NCBI GenBank assembly: GCA_001464575.1
Contig: LNFE01000175.1
Span: 1-34,018 of the forward strand
Origin: Acidobacteria bacterium Ga0077553
GTDB lineage: Bacteria; Acidobacteriota; Terriglobia; Bryobacterales; Bryobacteraceae
Length of the DNA stretch: 34,018 bases
Direction of reading: 5' to 3'
Positions 8,567-17,322 of the stretch are shown piece after piece. Within the stretch, counting starts at the first letter, position 1, and each line of letters starts with the position of its first letter. The notes under the pieces are model-generated. The model did no database searches. It saw only the letters and a program-made list of their open reading frames with translations, and was not told the DNA's origin. Made by a program: the position numbers and the translations under genes.

Positions 8567-10570
8567 ATGAACTTTCTCGATACCCTCTGGCTGATTCCTG
8601 TGTTCCCGCTGCTGGGCGCGGCTCTGATGATGATGCTTGGGCGCCATCAGTACCTCGACCCGCAGATCGAGAACGGCTCCGTCGGGCACCACCACCATCA
8701 CGACCGTGGCCACGATCAGGACCTGCGTTCTAAGCAGGGTTCGCGGTGGTTGATCGGTCCGCTTTGCTCCGGATTCGTCTTGCTCTCGTTCCTGTGGAGC
8801 CTGGGCGCCGTGTTTGCGGGGCGCACGGAGCAGGTGCTGTTCACGTGGGTGGCCGGGATGCCGTTCCCAGCCTTTGATGGGCGCATGGTGACGCTGACGG
8901 CCGATTGGGGCTACCTGCTCGATCCGCTTAGCGCGGTGATGATTCTGATGGTCACCGGCATCGGCTTCCTAATCCACGTCTACTCGATCGCCTACATGGC
9001 GCATGACGGCGGCCTCTATCGCTACTTCGGGTGCTTGAACCTGTTTGTGTTCTTCATGCTCGTGCTGGTGATGGCGAACAACTACCTGCTGCTTTTTGTC
9101 GGCTGGGAGGGCGTTGGTCTGGCGAGTTACCTCTTGATCGGCTTCTACTTCAAGCGCAAGCCGGCCAGCGATGCGGCGATCAAGGCGTTCCTGATGAATC
9201 GCATCGGCGACGCCGGCTACCTGATGGCGCTCTTCTTTCTGCTGAGCATTTTTGGCACGCTGCGGTTCACCGAGATGCAAGCCGCGGCGCATCCGTTGCT
9301 GCCATGGGCGACGTTGCTGCTGCTGGCGGCGGCGGTGGGCAAGTCGGCGCAGATTCCGCTGTTCACCTGGCTGCCGGACGCGATGGAAGGGCCGACGCCG
9401 GTTTCGGCGTTGATGCATGCGGCGACGATGGTGACCGCGGGTGTCTACCTCATCGTCCGGGCGGAGCCGTTCTTCCGCCTGACGCCCGAGGTGGGTTCGT
9501 TGACGGCCGCCATTGGCGCCGCCACGGCCGTGATTGCGGCTTCGATTGCGCTGGTGCAGCACGACATCAAGAAGGTGCTCGCGTATTCCACGATCAGCCA
9601 ACTGGGGCTGATGTTCATGGCGTTGGGCGTGGGGGCATACTGGGCGGCTTTGTTCCATGTGGTGACGCATGCGTTCTTCAAGGCGCAGCTGTTTCTGGGC
9701 GCGGGTTCGGTGATCCATGCCCTGGACGGGGAGCAGGATCTGCGATTCATGGGCGGCTTGCGGCACCGGATGCCGCAGACCTTCCGGACGATGTTCATCG
9801 GAACGTTGGCTCTGGCAGGCTGGCCGGGGCTGGCCGGTTTCTTCTCGAAAGATTCGATTCTGACTAGTGCCTGGGCCGCGTCGCCGGTGTTGTTCGGAGC
9901 CGGGCTGTTTACGGCGCTGTTGACGGCCTTCTACATGGGCCGGTTGCTGTTCCTGACGTTCTTTGGCGCGTACCGCGGCGACCAGCATATTCACGAGTCG
10001 CCGAAGCGGATGACCGTGCCGCTGTGGGTGTTGAGCATTGGCTCGATTGGCGCGGGTTGGTTCGCGACCCCGTTCGCGGGTTGGCTCGGCGCCACGCCGG
10101 AGCCGCATTCGTGGGCCGTGATGGTGGCTTCGGCGGTGGTGGCGGTGGCCGGTCTTGGGATCGCGTATCACTTCTATCTGAATCGGCCGGGGACCGCGGA
10201 CCGTTGGGAAGAGGGCGTGGCGCCGGTGGCCCGGCTGCTCCGGGCCCGCTGGTACTTCGATGATTTTTATGAGATGGTGTTTGTCCGCGGATTGGCGCGG
10301 CAGGGCGGCGAATGGCTTTCGCTGCTGGACCGGCGCGTGGTGGACGGCGGCGTCAACGGCGCTGGCTGGCTGGCCCGGAAGGTGGGCGACCTCAGCAAGT
10401 GGAGCGATACCTGGATTGTGGACGGCGCCGTGAATCTGACGGCCTTCTCCGTGAAGCTCTCTTCGTTCCCGGTGCGCTATCTGCAGACTGGATTGGCCCA
10501 GAGCTATGCCCTCTTGATCGTGTTGAGCTTGGCCGCAATGGCCGGTTGGTATCTGTTGAGGAGCGCCTGA
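8567..10570 (+). CDS. nuoL: NADH-quinone oxidoreductase subunit L
   Basis: A 667-residue antiporter-like NuoL, the distal proton-pumping subunit of complex I. The essential Glu is in LLLFVGWEGVGLASYLLIG (TM5) and the essential Lys in AAVGKSAQIPLFTWLPDAM (TM7). The second half contains LVQHDIKKVLAYSTISQLG and the HAFFKAQLFLGAGSVIH helix. The C-terminal part, after about residue 560, provides the region expected to form the long lateral helix and last membrane span. An oddity is a His-rich insert at about residues 40-49 (five consecutive His followed by D-R-G-H-D) in the loop after the first helix, which a typical NuoL lacks. Start ATG at 8567; only 3 bases separate its stop from nuoM. Confidence 0.96.
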   Translation: MNFLDTLWLIPVFPLLGAALMMMLGRHQYLDPQIENGSVGHHHHHDRGHDQDLRSKQGSRWLIGPLCSGFVLLSFLWSLGAVFAGRTEQVLFTWVAGMPFPAFDGRMVTLTADWGYLLDPLSAVMILMVTGIGFLIHVYSIAYMAHDGGLYRYFGCLNLFVFFMLVLVMANNYLLLFVGWEGVGLASYLLIGFYFKRKPASDAAIKAFLMNRIGDAGYLMALFFLLSIFGTLRFTEMQAAAHPLLPWATLLLLAAAVGKSAQIPLFTWLPDAMEGPTPVSALMHAATMVTAGVYLIVRAEPFFRLTPEVGSLTAAIGAATAVIAASIALVQHDIKKVLAYSTISQLGLMFMALGVGAYWAALFHVVTHAFFKAQLFLGAGSVIHALDGEQDLRFMGGLRHRMPQTFRTMFIGTLALAGWPGLAGFFSKDSILTSAWAASPVLFGAGLFTALLTAFYMGRLLFLTFFGAYRGDQHIHESPKRMTVPLWVLSIGSIGAGWFATPFAGWLGATPEPHSWAVMVASAVVAVAGLGIAYHFYLNRPGTADRWEEGVAPVARLLRARWYFDDFYEMVFVRGLARQGGEWLSLLDRRVVDGGVNGAGWLARKVGDLSKWSDTWIVDGAVNLTAFSVKLSSFPVRYLQTGLAQSYALLIVLSLAAMAGWYLLRSA

Positions 10571-10573
10571 TCC

Positions 10574-12049
10574 ATGCCTTGGCTCACTGCGCTGCTGGCG
10601 CTTCCTCTGGTTGGATTAATCGTTCTGCTGGCGATTCCGGGCACGGCGCGCAATGCCGTCCGGATGTGGGCCAATGCGGTGCTGCTGGGTGGTCTGGCAC
10701 TGGCGCTGCCGTTGTGGCAGGCGTTTGACCGGGCGGCGAGCGGCTATCAGTTCGTCGACCGGATGCCGTGGATTCCAACGCTGGGCGCGCAGTTCCTGCT
10801 GGGGATCGATGGGATCAGCCTGCTGCTGGTGCTGTTGACCTCGCTACTGGGGCCGATTGCGGCGCTGGCTTCGTGGAATGCGATCGAAGAACGAACGAAA
10901 GAGTTCTATGCCATGCTGCTGCTGTTGCAGTTCGGCATGTTGGGTCTGTTCCTGTCGCTGGATCTGCTGCTGTTTTTCGTGTTTTTCGAAGTGGTGCTGG
11001 TGCCGATGTACTTTCTGATCGGCATTTGGGGCGGGGAACGGCGGCTTTATGCGGCGATCAAGTTCTTCCTCTACACGCTGGCGGGTAGCGTGGTGCTGCT
11101 GCTCGGGATCATCGCGCTTTATTGGCAGGGCGGCCTGCAGTTGGCGCAACCGACGTTTGAGATTGCCGAGTTGCTGAAGTTGCAACTGCCGCTCGACGCG
11201 CAGCGCTGGCTGTTCTGGGCCTTCTTCGTGGGCTTCGCCATTAAAGTGCCGATGGTGCCGTTCCATACCTGGTTGCCGGACGCGCATACGGAAGCGCCGA
11301 CGGCGGGATCCGTGTTGCTGGCCGGAGTTCTGCTGAAGATGGGAACGTATGGGTTCGTCCGCATCTCGCTCCCCCTGTTCCCGGAGGCCGCGCGCGAGGC
11401 TGCGCCAATCCTGGCCGTGCTCTCCATCGTGGCCATCTTGTACGGTGCGTTGATCAGTTTGATGCAGCAGGATTGGAAGCGGCTGGTGGCCTATTCGTCG
11501 GTCAGCCATATGGGTTTCTGTACGTTGGGCCTGGCCGCGCTCAATAGCAACGGCATCGCCGGCAGCGTGCTGCAGCAGATCAACCACGGCATTTCGACCA
11601 GCCTGCTGTTCCTGCTGGTCGGGTATATCTATGAGCGGCGGCACACGCGGCAGATCGCTGACTTCGGCGGCTTGGCGATCGGCATGCCGCGATTTGCGTT
11701 CGTGTTCGCGGTGGCCGTTTTCAGTTCGGCCGGGTTGCCGCTGCTGAACGGGTTCATTGGCGAGTTTACGATTTTGCAGGGCGCATTTATCGTCAACCGG
11801 GCGTGGGCGGCCTTCGCGGTTTTCGGCATTGTGCTGGGCGCGGCGTATCTGCTGTGGCTCTATCAACGGACGATGTTGGGTGATGTACGAAACGAAGCCA
11901 ATCGTGGGTTGCCGGATCTGTCGTTGCGGGAGTGGGCTACGGTGCTGCCGTTGCTGCTGCTTGCGCTGGCGATTGGCGTGTATCCGAAGCCGTGGTTTGC
12001 GGTGCTGGAGCGGCCGGTGCTCGACATCGCCGGGAGGCTCGCGCGATGA
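10574..12049 (+). CDS. nuoM: NADH-quinone oxidoreductase subunit M
   Basis: A 491-residue antiporter-like NuoM with about 14 predicted membrane helices. The TM5 Glu lies in FFEVVLVPMYFLIGIWGG, and the TM7 Lys in FAIKVPMVPFHTWLPDAHTE; DWKRLVAYSSVSHMGF covers the broken helix with its conserved Lys and His. Length is normal for the family. It begins 3 bases after the nuoL stop and its TGA overlaps the nuoN ATG. A 340-codon open frame on the opposite strand is an artefact of the Leu/Ala-rich codon use and is not a gene. Confidence 0.96.
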   Translation: MPWLTALLALPLVGLIVLLAIPGTARNAVRMWANAVLLGGLALALPLWQAFDRAASGYQFVDRMPWIPTLGAQFLLGIDGISLLLVLLTSLLGPIAALASWNAIEERTKEFYAMLLLLQFGMLGLFLSLDLLLFFVFFEVVLVPMYFLIGIWGGERRLYAAIKFFLYTLAGSVVLLLGIIALYWQGGLQLAQPTFEIAELLKLQLPLDAQRWLFWAFFVGFAIKVPMVPFHTWLPDAHTEAPTAGSVLLAGVLLKMGTYGFVRISLPLFPEAAREAAPILAVLSIVAILYGALISLMQQDWKRLVAYSSVSHMGFCTLGLAALNSNGIAGSVLQQINHGISTSLLFLLVGYIYERRHTRQIADFGGLAIGMPRFAFVFAVAVFSSAGLPLLNGFIGEFTILQGAFIVNRAWAAFAVFGIVLGAAYLLWLYQRTMLGDVRNEANRGLPDLSLREWATVLPLLLLALAIGVYPKPWFAVLERPVLDIAGRLAR

Positions 12050-13479
12050 GCCACTTTTATACTGACGTCGACCACTTTGCGCTGCTGCCGGCGATTTTAT
12101 TGGCCTTTTTCGGCTGTGCGGTTTTTCTGTTCGATTTCCTGCTCGGGGAGCGGTCCCGGCGCTGGCAGTTGGCGCTGGTGCTGCCGGGGCTGGCGATGAC
12201 GGGTTGGCATCTGTGGAAGCAGGGACAGATCGCTCCGTTTACGGCGTTCCACGGGGCGATCACCATCGATGCCTTTGGCCTGTTTTTCAACTGGCTGTTT
12301 CTGTTGACCGCCGCCCTGGTGGCCTTGATCAGTTACCGGTACCTGGAGATCGAAGAGGAGCATCAGGGCGAGTACTACGGCTTAGTTCTCATGGCGCAGG
12401 CCGGAGCCTACTTCCTGGCCGTGGGCACGGAGCTCATCACGATTTTCGTGGGCCTGGAGACGATGTCGCTCAGCTTCTATGTGCTCGTCGGCTTTTTGCG
12501 GCGGAGCCGGCGGTCGAACGAAGCGGCGCTGAAGTACCTGATTTTGGGGGCGTTTTCGAGCGGGATTCTGGCCTACGGCTTTTCGATTCTGTATGGCATT
12601 GCCGGCTCGACGTACTTGAGCGATATTGCCATGGCCGTGGCGGCGCGCCCGGCGTTTGATCCGCTCACCGTGCTGGCGATCCTGACCGTGAGTGCGGGCA
12701 TCCTGTTCAAGATTTCGGCTGCGCCGTTCCACATGTGGGCGCCGGATGCGTACGAAGGCGCTCCCACCGCGGTGACGGCTTATCTCGCGGTTGGATCGAA
12801 GATCGCCAGTCTGGCGCTACTGCTGCGGCTGTTCCTGGGTCCGCTGGGTACGGCGCGGGAGGCATGGGAGCCGCTGCTGATTTTGGCGGCGATTGCGAGC
12901 CTGACGGTGGGCAACCTGGCGGCGGTGACGCAGACCAACGCCAAGCGGCTTTTGGCGTACAGCTCGATTGCGCACGCCGGCTACCTGCTGCTCGGGTTGG
13001 TGGCGGGGAACGCGACCGGCTTACAGGGAATTGCCATTTACACCGGCGCTTATGTGTTCATGACGATTGGCGCGTTTCTGGTGCTGATGGCCGTGCATGG
13101 CGAGGAGATTGAAGACCTGAACGGCTTCGCGCGGCGGCATCCAGGGTATGCCGTGCCGATGGTGGTGTTTCTGCTCTCGCTGGCCGGGTTGCCGCCGACG
13201 GCGGGTTTCCTTGGCAAATACTACATTTTCCTAGCGCTGATTGAGAGCGGCCGCTATGTGCTGGCGCTGGTCGGGGCGGCGTATGTGGCGGTGGCGCTGT
13301 TCTATTACTTCCGGCTGGTGCGGTCGATGTTCCTGCTGCCGGCGATTGAGGTGGAGCGGCCGCAGGCTTCGAGCCTGGGTCTGCGGGTGGCGTTGGGCGC
13401 CACGGGCCTCGTGACATTGGGTGCCGGCATCTATCCGGAGCCGTTCTTGCAACTGGCCATGAGGTCGTTACTCAAATGA
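12046..13479 (+). CDS. nuoN: NADH-quinone oxidoreductase subunit N
   Basis: A 477-residue antiporter-like NuoN. The start is set at the ATG at 12046, which overlaps the nuoM stop (ATGA); the frame is open upstream to 11932 but that part lies inside nuoM and encodes no family sequence. Key motifs are VGLETMSLSFYVLVGFLR (TM5 Glu), FKISAAPFHMWAPDAYEGAP (TM7 Lys) and TNAKRLLAYSSIAHAGYLL. About 14 membrane helices are predicted. The stop overlaps the nuoH ATG. Most bacteria end the operon with nuoN; here nuoH follows it. Confidence 0.96.
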   Translation: MSHFYTDVDHFALLPAILLAFFGCAVFLFDFLLGERSRRWQLALVLPGLAMTGWHLWKQGQIAPFTAFHGAITIDAFGLFFNWLFLLTAALVALISYRYLEIEEEHQGEYYGLVLMAQAGAYFLAVGTELITIFVGLETMSLSFYVLVGFLRRSRRSNEAALKYLILGAFSSGILAYGFSILYGIAGSTYLSDIAMAVAARPAFDPLTVLAILTVSAGILFKISAAPFHMWAPDAYEGAPTAVTAYLAVGSKIASLALLLRLFLGPLGTAREAWEPLLILAAIASLTVGNLAAVTQTNAKRLLAYSSIAHAGYLLLGLVAGNATGLQGIAIYTGAYVFMTIGAFLVLMAVHGEEIEDLNGFARRHPGYAVPMVVFLLSLAGLPPTAGFLGKYYIFLALIESGRYVLALVGAAYVAVALFYYFRLVRSMFLLPAIEVERPQASSLGLRVALGATGLVTLGAGIYPEPFLQLAMRSLLK

Positions 13480-14639
13480 TCGAATTCTGGCTGATTCCCG
13501 TGGTGATGATGCTGTTGATTGTCGGGTTGTTCCCGCCGATTGCCGGCTACATCGTGCTGGTGGAGCGAAAGGTGTTGGCGGATATGCAGGTGCGGCTGGG
13601 GCCGATGCGGGTGGGGCCGCATGGCCTGTTGCAGCCCTTGGCGGACGCGTTGAAGCTGCTGCTGAAGGAGGACATTATTCCGCGGGATGCGGATAAGGGA
13701 ATCTTCTATGTCGCGCCGATTCTGTCGATGTTCACGGCGTTTGTGGCGTTTGGTGTGGTGCCGTTCTCGGAGCAGTTCCGCATTGCCGATGTGAACGTGG
13801 GCTTGCTCGTGATCAGCGCGCTGGGCAGCGTCGGCATTCTCGGGATCGTACTCGGCGGTTGGTCTTCGAACAGCCACTATCCGCTGCTTGGCGCGTTGCG
13901 CAGTTCGGCGCAGTTAGTGAGTTATGAGCTGGCGATGGGGTTGGGCCTGGTTTGCGGCGTGATGTCGGCGGGGACGCTGAGCATGGTGCAGATCGTGCGG
14001 AATCAGCAGACGCAGGGCGTCTGGTACGTGTTTGATCATTGGGGCGCGATGATACCGGCGTTCCTGATCTTTTTCATCGCCGCGGTGGCGGAAACGAACC
14101 GGTCGCCGTTTGACTTGCCGGAGGCGGAATCGGAGTTAGTGGCCGGGTTTCACACCGAGTACAGCGGCTTCCGCTGGGCGCTCTATATGCTGGCCGAGTA
14201 TGGCAACATTTTCGTGGTTTCGGCGGTGTCGGTGACGCTGTTTTGGGGGGGCTGGCTGCGGCCGTTTCCGAGCGTTGGCTGGCTGGAGATTCCGTTGAAC
14301 TATGGCGTGCCGTTCCTGCTGTTCGCCGGGCCGGGGATTGCGTCGGTGGTGCTGTTGGCGCCGAAGCTGAAGTATGCTCCACACCGGTACGGGATGTTGG
14401 CGGTCGGCGGGGCGTTGACGCTGGTGGGTGCGATTCTCATGATTCCGGCGGTGAACGCCGTGGCCGCCGCGCCGTTCTGGTTTTTGTTAAAAGTCGCCTT
14501 CTTTCTGTATGTGATGATCTGGTTCCGGGGCACGTTCCCACGCTACCGGTATGACCAGTTGATGGACATCGGTTGGAAGGTTCTGATCCCGCTGGGGCTG
14601 GGGACGATTGCCCTAAATGCGATCGTCGGAATGATCTAA
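13476..14639 (+). CDS. nuoH: NADH-quinone oxidoreductase subunit H
   Basis: A 387-residue NuoH (ND1), the membrane subunit that connects the quinone site with the proton channels. The highly conserved [14 protein letters not shown] (30-43) and the loop [20 protein letters not shown] are intact, as are [20 protein letters not shown] and the [20 protein letters not shown] block near the C-terminus. About eight helices are predicted. Its ATG overlaps the nuoN stop. Placement after nuoN, rather than between nuoG and nuoI, is a rearrangement of the classical order. It is the last gene of the operon; no clear intrinsic terminator follows, only the inverted repeat at 14699-14748. Confidence 0.97.
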   Translation: MIEFWLIPVVMMLLIVGLFPPIAGYIVLVERKVLADMQVRLGPMRVGPHGLLQPLADALKLLLKEDIIPRDADKGIFYVAPILSMFTAFVAFGVVPFSEQFRIADVNVGLLVISALGSVGILGIVLGGWSSNSHYPLLGALRSSAQLVSYELAMGLGLVCGVMSAGTLSMVQIVRNQQTQGVWYVFDHWGAMIPAFLIFFIAAVAETNRSPFDLPEAESELVAGFHTEYSGFRWALYMLAEYGNIFVVSAVSVTLFWGGWLRPFPSVGWLEIPLNYGVPFLLFAGPGIASVVLLAPKLKYAPHRYGMLAVGGALTLVGAILMIPAVNAVAAAPFWFLLKVAFFLYVMIWFRGTFPRYRYDQLMDIGWKVLIPLGLGTIALNAIVGMI

Positions 14640-14698
14640 AAAAGTTTCGTTTCTGCGGAACGTTTTTGGGTTCGTTTCGTATAACCTTTCAACGGCAA

Positions 14699-14748
14699 CG
14701 TCTCCGCTAAAGTACCTTTCCCCAACGACAACCCCTTTAGCGGAGACG
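14699..14748. repeat. Perfect 14-bp inverted repeat downstream of nuoH
   Basis: CGTCTCCGCTAAAG at 14699-14712 is matched exactly by its reverse complement CTTTAGCGGAGACG at 14735-14748, with a 22-base loop. It sits in the 137-base gap between nuoH and the beta-lactamase-like gene. It is not followed by a T-run on either strand, so a standard intrinsic terminator is unlikely. An mRNA-stabilising 3' hairpin for the nuo transcript, a protein-binding dyad, or a dispersed palindromic repeat are all possible. The outer TCCGCT/AGCGGA core recurs in the hairpin at 20087-20129. Confidence 0.8.
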
Positions 14749-14776
14749 CCCGATTAATTGAGTCAAAAAACTGGTC

Positions 14777-15760
14777 TTGGCAATTCAGGAGCCTGGACTG
14801 TTCAAGATTCCCAGTTACGGACAGAATATCATTCTTCACGCGTTTGTCATCCTATTTGCGGCGAGTCTGCCGGAGATTTTGTCCGGCATTGGGAAATCGA
14901 TCCCTGGACGAGTGGGCGCGTGTATCCAGAACGAAACCGGGCTGCACTGTACGCGCGGCGCGGAACGGTTTTCCATGCAGAGCGTCATCAAACTGCTGGT
15001 GGGCGTGGCGGTGCTCGACCGCGTCGACCGGGGCGAATGGCGGCTGACGGATGAGGTGATTGTCCGGCGGGAAGATCTGAGCGTGCACGTGCAACCATTG
15101 GCGCGGCTAGTGGGGGAGCGCGGCTTTGCGACGGATGTGGGCGACTTGGTGCGGCGGGCGGTGATCGCCAGTGATAGTGCGGCGACGGACGTCTTGCTGG
15201 CGCGGTTGGGCGGCCCGGCCCGCGTGCAGGCCCTGCTGCGTGCCAAGGGGTTCACGGGCATTCGGATTGACCGGGATGAGCGCCATCTGCAGTGCGAAAC
15301 GCTGGGGCTGAAGTGGCGGCCGGAGTACGTGGACGCCGCCGTGTTTGACCGCGCGGTGGCGGGGGTTCCCAAGGCAAAACGGGCCGCCGCATATCGGCGG
15401 TATCAAAGCGACCCCCGGGATACGGCAACGCCGCAGGGAATGACGGAACTGCTTTGGGCCCTGGCGAAGGGCCGGTTGCTGTCGGCTAACTCGACCGAGT
15501 TTCTTTTGCAGGCCATGCGGGATACGACTACCTTCCCGGACCGGTTGAAGGCGGGCCTCGCGCCCGGTTGGAGCATCGGCCACAAGACCGGGACCAGCGC
15601 CACCTGGGAGGGAGTGACGGCAGCGACCAACGACGTTGGCATTCTGTTTGGACCGCAAGGCGAGCGGGTGGCGGTGACGGTGTTCGTTGGCGATTCGCCG
15701 GCACCAGCGGCGGACCGGGCGGCCGTGATGGCCCGGATCGCGGCCGCCGCAATTCGATAG
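14777..15760 (+). CDS. Class A beta-lactamase-like serine hydrolase
   Basis: About 327 residues from a TTG at 14777. No ATG or GTG starts the frame before the conserved domain, so the start is uncertain; a hydrophobic segment (about residues 18-31) suggests export. Active-site elements are in order: FSMQSVIK with nucleophile Ser69 and Lys72; Ser-Asp-Ser at 132-134 where SDN is usual; Glu168 in ERHLQ, matching the omega-loop E-x-x-L-N but with Gln in place of Asn; and HKTGTS with Lys270. The FxMQSV pattern and the TAATNDVGI block after KTG resemble subclass A2 (PER/CME-like) enzymes. Between Glu168 and the DTATP block lie about 34 more residues than in TEM-type enzymes. It may hydrolyse a beta-lactam or be a related penicillin-interacting hydrolase; activity is not proven by these motifs. 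Confidence 0.82.
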   Translation: MAIQEPGLFKIPSYGQNIILHAFVILFAASLPEILSGIGKSIPGRVGACIQNETGLHCTRGAERFSMQSVIKLLVGVAVLDRVDRGEWRLTDEVIVRREDLSVHVQPLARLVGERGFATDVGDLVRRAVIASDSAATDVLLARLGGPARVQALLRAKGFTGIRIDRDERHLQCETLGLKWRPEYVDAAVFDRAVAGVPKAKRAAAYRRYQSDPRDTATPQGMTELLWALAKGRLLSANSTEFLLQAMRDTTTFPDRLKAGLAPGWSIGHKTGTSATWEGVTAATNDVGILFGPQGERVAVTVFVGDSPAPAADRAAVMARIAAAAIR

Positions 15761-15775
15761 ACTCAGGCGACGCCT

Positions 15776-16831
15776 ATGTCCTCGCCCACCCCCCCGGCAT
15801 TGGGGGACCGCCTTCTTTCGCTTGACGCTTTTCGCGGCTTCACGATGCTGCTGCTCATTTCCCACGGGTTCGGGATCTTCGCGGCGTTCAAGGATCGATA
15901 CGCTTTCGCCCATCAGTTTGAACATGCGGCCTGGGCGGGATGCACGGTATGGGATCTGATCCAACCGGCGTTTACGTTCATTGTCGGGGTGGCGATGCCG
16001 ATTGCTCTCGGGCGGCGGACGGCGGCCTGGCGGCATGTGGTCTGGCGGGCTTTGCTGTTGGTGGTTCTTTCGAATGTCCTGTCGAACTGGGGGACGACGG
16101 GGGCCCTGCGGCTGCAATTGATCAACGTGCTTTGCCAGATCGCGTTCTCCTACGTACTTTGCTATTTCGTGTTGCGACTACCGTTCCGTGGGCAGGTTGC
16201 GGCGGCCCTGGCTATTCTCGCTGCTCATCACGCCCTTTTCTTTGCCTTTCCTGGTCCGGCGGGTCCGTTTGATCCGCAGGCGAACTTTGCGGCGCGGGTG
16301 GATCTGGCGGTGCTGGGCTATAACTACTCGGGCTTTTATACGACGCTCAATTTCCTGGGGAACGCCCTGACGGTGCTGTTTGGGTGCTGGACCGGGCTGT
16401 TGTTGCTCTCCGATCGGACGCCGGAGGCGCGGTTACGGATCCTGGTTGGCTGCGCCGCCGCGGCGTTGGCCGTCGGCTTGGCGATGGAGCCGGTGATCCC
16501 GATGGTGAAGCGGTTGTGGCTGGGTTCGTTTTTGTTCTTCAGCGCGGTGTGGGTGTTGTTGGGGTTTGCCGCGTTCTACTGGTTGATTGAGATGCGGGGG
16601 CGGCGTGGGTGGACGTTTCCGCTGGTGGTGGTGGGGGCGAATAGCATTTTCATCTATGCGTTTTCGCAGGTACTTCGCGGTTGGCTATCGCGCGGACTCG
16701 CCGCCTTCGACGGCCAGCAGTTTGCGTTTTGGGGAACGGCGGGCGCAGTTCCCCACAACATCGTGGTGATGCTGGTGATGTGGGGCCTGTGCTACTGGCT
16801 GTATCAGCGGAGGATCTTCTTCAAGATCTAA
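15776..16831 (+). CDS. HGSNAT-like multi-pass membrane acyltransferase (DUF5009/COG4299)
   Basis: A 351-residue protein with about nine to ten membrane helices. The N-terminal RLLSLDAFRGFTML and the following TVWDLIQPAFTFIVGVAMP are the hallmarks of the family related to human heparan-alpha-glucosaminide N-acetyltransferase (DUF5009/COG4299). The conserved His in QFEHAAWAG lies before the second helix, where the acetyl-accepting His is found in the human enzyme. Family members are thought to move acetyl groups across the membrane onto amino sugars; the bacterial substrates are largely unknown. It starts 15 bases after the beta-lactamase-like gene, so the two are probably co-transcribed, and a link to cell-wall amino sugars is a reasonable but unproven idea. 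Its stop overlaps the convergent YqeY stop. Confidence 0.88.
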   Translation: MSSPTPPALGDRLLSLDAFRGFTMLLLISHGFGIFAAFKDRYAFAHQFEHAAWAGCTVWDLIQPAFTFIVGVAMPIALGRRTAAWRHVVWRALLLVVLSNVLSNWGTTGALRLQLINVLCQIAFSYVLCYFVLRLPFRGQVAAALAILAAHHALFFAFPGPAGPFDPQANFAARVDLAVLGYNYSGFYTTLNFLGNALTVLFGCWTGLLLLSDRTPEARLRILVGCAAAALAVGLAMEPVIPMVKRLWLGSFLFFSAVWVLLGFAAFYWLIEMRGRRGWTFPLVVVGANSIFIYAFSQVLRGWLSRGLAAFDGQQFAFWGTAGAVPHNIVVMLVMWGLCYWLYQRRIFFKI

Positions 16832-17274
16832 CTGAGCGCGGCGCGCACCTTGTCGCTGAGCACTTTGCCGTCTAGCCGTTTGCCGGCGAGTTTGCCTTTG
16901 GCGGCGTTCATCACCTGGCCCATCTTGGCTTTGTCGGTGACGCCGGTTTCGGTGATCGCGGCGGCGATGGCGGCGTCGATTTCCGCTTCAGAAGGTGCGG
17001 CGGGCATGTAGCTTTCGACAATGGCCAGTTCGGCCTCTTCCTTGGCGGCGGACTCCTCGCGTCCGGCGTTGCGGAACATCTCGATCGACTCCTTTCTCTG
17101 CTTGACGAGGATGGAGAGGATCTGCAGTTCGGCGGCTTCGTCGAGGGGTTTGGCGTTGTCGGCCTGCCACTTGCTGAGCGCGGTCTTAATCATACGCACG
17201 GCGCCCAGGCGCACCTCCTCTTTCGCTTTCATCGCCGCGACCATGTCGCGCTGGATTTGATCAAGAAGAGCCAT
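16828..17274 (-). CDS. GatB/YqeY domain protein
   Basis: A 148-residue protein homologous to the C-terminal tRNA-binding domain of GatB, the stand-alone YqeY family. The N-terminal MALLDQIQRDMVAAMKAK and the LGAVRMIKTALSKWQ segment, followed by the Lys/Glu-rich helix and MGQVMNAAKGKLAGKRLDG, are typical. The ATG at 17274 is chosen because homology begins there; the frame is open 13 codons further upstream but that extension lies in the divergent promoter region. The family is found widely and may contact tRNA, but its precise role is unsettled. It is divergent from the aminotransferase (48-base gap) and convergent with the acyltransferase, overlapping its stop. Confidence 0.92.
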   Translation of the reverse strand: MALLDQIQRDMVAAMKAKEEVRLGAVRMIKTALSKWQADNAKPLDEAAELQILSILVKQRKESIEMFRNAGREESAAKEEAELAIVESYMPAAPSEAEIDAAIAAAITETGVTDKAKMGQVMNAAKGKLAGKRLDGKVLSDKVRAALS

Positions 17275-17322
17275 TGTATTTGCTATTCTAATAGTTCCCC
17301 CGATCTTTCTCATTCCTCACTC

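Noticed and set aside
8969..11866. Very long minus-strand frames (400 and 340 codons) opposite nuoL and nuoM
   Set aside because: Their Gln/Arg/His-rich products are the mirror of Leu/Ala-rich membrane protein codons (CTG read as CAG); the plus strand has clear family motifs throughout.
11932..12045. Upstream extension of the nuoN frame
   Set aside because: The extra 38 codons overlap nuoM, encode no NuoN-like sequence, and the ATGA junction at 12046 gives the natural start.
14699..14748. Intrinsic terminator for the nuo operon
   Set aside because: The stem is strong but neither strand has a T-tract after it and the loop is long, so I list it only as an inverted repeat.
15528..16117. Minus-strand frames across the beta-lactamase/acyltransferase junction
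   Set aside because: Antisense to two genes with well-ordered motifs; products are Arg/Pro/His-rich without family features.
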